The notes under the pieces: generated by a model
Seen by the model: the letters and a program-made list of their open reading frames with translations, nothing else
Database searches by the model: none
Told to the model about the DNA's origin: nothing
Assembly: GCA_948099385.1 (NCBI GenBank)
Contig: CANUEZ040000014.1
Location: forward strand, 806,001-870,000
Direction of reading: 5' to 3'
Length of the DNA: 64,000 nt
DNA from: Fasciola hepatica
Lineage: Eukaryota; Platyhelminthes; Trematoda; Plagiorchiida; Fasciolidae
Translations under genes and position numbers: made by a program
In this document: positions 60,188 to 64,000 of the stretch, in pieces
How positions within the stretch are numbered: the stretch's first letter is position 1
How the letters are laid out: each line of letters begins with the position of its first letter

Positions 60188-60265
<78 letters not shown>
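60188..60265. repeat. (TA)39 microsatellite
   Basis: About 78 bp of uninterrupted TA. It sits at the point where the antisense family-B element (60266-62135) should continue, beside ATACCGACA.TTTTC, so the tract has probably grown inside or at the end of that element. Confidence 0.95.
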
Positions 60266-60267
<2 letters not shown>

Positions 60268-60299
60268 GACAGTTTTCGCCCATCTTCTACCCTCAGCGG
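60266..60299 (-). mobile_element. family-B LINE B4, small 3' piece (minus)
   Basis: The sequence CCGACAGTTTTC and ACCCTCAGCGGCC matches the reverse complement of B2 near 43150-43175 (GGCCACTGAGGGTGGAGGAC..GAAGATTGTCGG). It belongs to the same antisense element as 60478-62135, from which it is separated by a sense family-B tail. Its 3' continuation is lost in the TA tract. Confidence 0.6.
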
Positions 60300-60477
60300 C
60301 CCTCTTCATCCCCAAACTTTCTTCATCGACTTAATCCCATTATTGCGGTTCTCCTCTTACTGCTTTCATACCCTTTCCTCCTTCATTATTTTCCTTTGAG
60401 GTTGTCCCTAGGAGATAGCAACCAAAGCCACCGCATCCAGTGCATGGTTCACGGTTGTCTGGACTGAACTGAACTGA
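60300..60477 (+). mobile_element. 178-bp family-B tail inserted in B4
   Basis: It matches the last part of B2 (AAACTTTCTTCATCG, TCCTTCATTATTT, GAGATAGCAACCAAAGCCACCG) and ends with GGACTGAACTGAACTGA. The flanks CCCTCAGCGG (60290-60299) and CCCTCAAAGG (60478-60487) look like a 10-bp target duplication with two changes. It is an extremely 5'-truncated insertion in sense orientation. Confidence 0.75.
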
Positions 60478-62135
60478 CCCTCAAAGGTTATTTTTCTGAA
60501 CCTTACAAAAGAACGGACCTCACCATCGCATTGTATACTCTATCTTTACCAAACAATCTGATGTCACGCCAATGCCTCAGATAACAGAGGTTGGCAAAAA
60601 TCAAACGCGCCTTCTGTGTACGCAATGACACTTTATCTCATATCTGTCCACTGGGTGAAGTGTAACTTCCCAGGTATTAGATTTATCCACTTCAGCTAGA
60701 ACGTCCCCTGCCAAGAAGAGGTTTGGTGTTGAGCCAACCCAGTCCTACAACAGCACTTTACACTTTGAAGTTGCGAAACGTATCCCAAACATTGCTACAC
60801 TGTTGTTTAGGTTATCCAAGAGAGCTTGCAACGTACATGGATCTTCACTCAGAACAGCAATATTGTCCGCGTCTACCAGGCCAGACAGTTTCCTACCCGA
60901 GTAAAGATCGATGCCACTATTCTCACACGAGGATAGGGCTATCTCAAGAATCAATTCAATCACGAAATTGAAGAGGAAGGGTGAAAGAGGGCAACCTTGA
61001 CGAACACCACTTTCCGTAATGAACTTGGATGAAAGATCGCCGTAAACACGAACTTGGCTTCGGATGTTCGCATACAAGCATTGGAAAAGAGAAATAAACT
61101 TCTCTGGCACACTCTTCAGTGAGAGGCAGCTCCAGAGAACTGTGCAGTTGACTGAGTCGAGCGTCGCTTTCAGATCAAGAAAAACAGAAATTGTGGGTCT
61201 ACGGAAGATGTGTCTGTGCTGTAAGGTTTGCCGAAGAGTGAAGATGTGGTCAATACAACCACGACCGGGTCTGAAACCGGTTTGATTCTCACGCGTACAC
61301 ATTTCGCAGGGCACTGGACAATCGGTGGAGAAGAAGACCGGTGAGAAGTTTGGATGCGATACCTACAAAGCTAATTCCTCTATGGTTTTCACAAGAGGAC
61401 CTGTCACCTTCCTTGTAAATCGGCACAATCACCGATTCACACCATTCCCTGGGAACCTGTTCAGTAAGCCAGATTACCTGGAGGAGTTTTGTTAACTTCG
61501 AAACCAAAGCTTTCTTTCTATCCTTGAAAAGAGATGGAGACAACCCATCTCGACCAGCAGCTTTGTACCTTTCCAAGCTAACAAAATCCCGGATAACCTC
61601 CATGTCTGATTGAAGAGTGATATCCTCCTGAGTCGTTTCTCTTCGAACGATGTCCCTGGGAAAGAATCAGTGAGCCATCGGATTCCATGATTAGCTCGTT
61701 TACACGGGGTTTCCATGGACCGGTACCTCTAATCAAAGTGAAGGGGTTGAGAGGATGGACAATAGACGCAGCGTTTTCCATTTCGCCACGCCTCGGAATC
61801 AACCACTGGTTGCGGTCGTTTCTCAGGCTTCTAGTCAGTTGGCATGCCAGATGTTTACGCACTTCATTGAATGTGGCATGTGGAGGAACGGATCTACGAA
61901 CATCCAACAGAGCAACTGGTGTCGACGATATCCATGGTTGGTAGGCTCACTTGGACAGAGTCTTGGGTGGCATTTGAAGCTGCATATAAAGCTTCTTTGA
62001 TCTGTTCTCAGCGATTGTCTGGGTCCTGGACATCTGGCTCCATAGATAATCGTGTGGACAGCTCCGTCTGGACATCATATCTTCGGTTATCATCCAGAAG
62101 CAATGGCGCGGGACGCGTGGCATTTACGTTGGTGT
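60478..62135 (-). mobile_element. family-B LINE B4, main part (minus), inactive
   Basis: Read on the minus strand from about 62135, it begins at the end of the endonuclease (NATRPAPLLLDDNRRYDVQT), then RNDRNQWLIPRRGEMENAAS, then RT motifs YKAAGRDGLSPSLFKD, CESVIVPIYKEGDRSSCENH and ENQTGFRPGRGCIDHIFTLR. A 189-codon frame (61314-60745) holds FLDLKATLDSVNCT and VRQGCPLSPFLFNFV. The catalytic YADD has become DADN near 60.87 kb, so the RT is dead even where open. It joins a 178-bp sense tail at 60477. Frameshifts near 61.3 and 61.6 kb separate the pieces. Confidence 0.85.
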
Positions 62136-63790
62136 CACCCTAAGTAATAAACTATGCCCAGCACCGCCTTCACTCTCTCACACCGTGTTCAAGCGGTACA
62201 GCTAAATAACAGTTTGTATGGTTAATCATAGTCTACATAAACTTTGTCGCTGATTAAATGAAATTTGGAGCACATGTATTGTCTGTGCGTGGAGCTGAAT
62301 ACAACCATTGATGTGTCCGAGCCGAGATCAGCTCAGAGTGCATCGAAAAAACGATGTGCTATATGGTGCTGTAGGTGAGTGTTTATTGTTCGGTGCCACA
62401 GCGTTGTCGGAAAAGATGATAGTCAGGCGACTTTTGGGTTACCGCGGGTAACCTTTCTCATGACCAGTTCACAGTCAAGTGACCTTGGGGTAATAATCTC
62501 AGCCATTGGGCGTCAAACGTTTCGTCTGTACGTGTATGCATGTTTTCACACTAGCTCTCTTGCGGCCTTCGCTCCCTGTGTTATTCCTGATTCTGGTGTA
62601 TATGTACACACCTTTAAAGCTTCTGCTTCAAATGACCCGTATCTGACTTTTATTCTTCATCGCAAATAACGACCATATTTGGTTTTTTTTTTGCGGGACT
62701 GAGGTTCATGTTTGCACCAATCAATGTTAGCGTAATTCGTGCAACGTGCTTTGTTCACTTCAGTACGCGTACTTTCTCACCGAAGTTTACTACAAGACCC
62801 CCAAATGCATGCATAATACCACGCCGTAATTTGAGATTTCACAAGTGATGTCGACGGCAAAACGACACCAGTGAATTCGCTACCGGTTATCATTTTGTTT
62901 TGAGTTTATTCTGTCGAACTTATTTTCTAGACGAAGTTTCTCTCACAATCCTTTCCCACTACAGCGTTCCATTTGTCGTGTTTCCAAGACACGGAACGAT
63001 TGGTCCATCGACTTTGTTGATCAAAATACCACTCGCCAGTTATATTTCATCTCGGTATTTCTCATTCTCTTAGTCATTTTTTAGTTTGCCTTTCATGGTG
63101 ATACATCTCGAACTGATAGGTTTACAAACATTTTTCGTCCTATGTACAAGCCTTGAAAGAATTGTCACATTACAAATTGAAGCGGTATAGTGTAGTGAAA
63201 AGACTCGAATACGCTTGATCGGTTCGAAACGATTATTTCGAAATGGACGATTGGTTGCTGCACACGCCACAATGATGGTAAGCGCTAGAGAGAATTGCCA
63301 GGTATGTCGTATATTAGGTCACTTACCAGTTGTTTCGAATGCTTTATTTCGAGTGATTTTATCTCCTTCTAGTAATATTAAAACAGGGAACCGTCATACT
63401 GAAATAAGTTTCACGTAAATCAACCGTTTATTACTTCAGGTTCTTTCATCTTCACATACTGTTCTCTTGTTGATTGCAATTGGAGAAGAAAAACTGTGAG
63501 GTACAATTGCCAACCGTTTAAGAAAAGTGCCCTTAGACTTTGGCTTAGTACCTATTAGTCTGAGACGTGAATTTTGCTAACAATCAGTCAGCGCGGAAAT
63601 GAGAGAACCAAGAGGTGTACTAGTTGACTTGATGTGTGCTGGAAGGATATTCATTCTTTCTCCATTGTGAAAGTGCATTTCATTCCAGTATGCATTCGGA
63701 ATGCACACTGGGCTGATGGGGTTTGAGTGGTGATTTAATTGTCTAAACTTCTTTCCTGATAACAGTTCATTGATACATTTGACTTTTTAG
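62136..63790. other. intron 4, right part, nothing recognisable
   Basis: No frame above about 100 codons, and no repeat that I can match. It ends with GACTTTTTAG, the acceptor before ACS exon 5. Confidence 0.55.
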
Positions 63791-64000
63791 GACACTCGTA
63801 TGTTGTATACGGTCCATTGTTGAACGGCGCAACAAGCGTGATTTTTGAAGGTATCCCAACGTGGCCGGATATGGGACGTTGCTGGGCCATAGTGGATCGA
63901 TATCAAGTGAGCAAATTTTACACTGCCCCGACTGCAATCCGCACTCTTATGGCCGCTGGGGACTCATTTGTCACGGCTTACAAGCGTAACAGCCTCAAAG
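63791..64000 (+). CDS. acetyl-CoA synthetase, exon 5 (runs off the window)
   Basis: It completes codon 336 (G|GA, Gly) and encodes residues 337-405 plus one base. It reads [20 protein letters not shown], then [20 protein letters not shown] and [20 protein letters not shown], the ACS segment that forms the acetate and nucleotide pocket. The last bases (AGCCTCAAAG) may be close to a donor or simply the window edge. Still missing are the last 250-300 residues expected of the family, including the hinge and the catalytic lysine near the C-terminus. Confidence 0.95.

Noticed and set aside
1..64000. CRISPR arrays, rRNA genes or operons
   Set aside because: No regularly spaced short repeats, no rRNA-like segment and no closely packed intact genes. 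The GT-AG introns show that the DNA is eukaryotic.

Overview
This is eukaryotic genomic DNA from a flatworm, most probably a digenean fluke. The reasons are a host gene broken into short GT-AG exons by very long introns, no bacterial-style gene packing, and a dense load of CR1-like, RTE-like and BEL/Pao-like elements with (TGAAC)n LINE tails. The genus cannot be fixed from the window. The only confident host gene is an AMP-forming acetyl-CoA synthetase (ACS) on the + strand. Five exons are present (31409-31738, 49845-50032, 56080-56298, 59039-59307, 63791->64000). They join in phase to 405 residues plus one base, roughly the first 60% of the usual enzyme, and the gene runs off the right edge.

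Region 1-31 kb lies upstream of ACS and reads as intergenic DNA made of old mobile-element debris. Decayed CR1-like LINEs can be recognised at 5.9-7.7 kb (+), 11.7-12.7 kb (-), 18.6-21.3 kb (+), 21.7-23.5 kb (-), 24.9-25.1 kb (+) and 25.8-30.1 kb (+). A younger 5'-truncated CR1 copy with an intact RT-end frame lies at 30.14-31.08 kb. BEL/Pao remnants are a gag-protease stretch at 16.2-17.2 kb, a solo LTR at 18.1-18.5 kb, and an LTR plus integrase end at 27.2-28.8 kb that interrupts the CR1 at 25.8-30.1 kb. A pyrimidine-rich repeat pair with AT microsatellites occupies 14.3-15.8 kb.

Intron 1 (31739-49844, 18.1 kb) is a nest of RTE-like LINEs in two related families, here called A and B. Full-length A1 sits inside an inverted copy A0 with an 8-bp target duplication. 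Full-length B2 splits an older B element into B1 and B3, and B1 also carries a tRNA-derived SINE. A second family-A copy, A2, lies 11,282 bp from A1, is almost identical, and shares A1's stop codon and frameshift. A perfect 34-bp inverted repeat lies about 80 bp after the exon 1 donor.

Intron 2 (50033-56079) holds a complete tRNA-derived SINE, an antisense LINE endonuclease remnant and a family-B 3' end. Intron 3 (56299-59038) holds a solo LTR with a 4-bp target duplication and two tRNA-like SINE heads in opposite orientation. Intron 4 (59308-63790) holds an antisense family-B element that carries a 178-bp sense family-B tail inside it and an expanded (TA)n tract. No rRNA, functional tRNA or CRISPR array is visible. 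The main biology is one acetate-activating enzyme gene whose introns have repeatedly been targets for LINEs, often landing inside copies of the same family.
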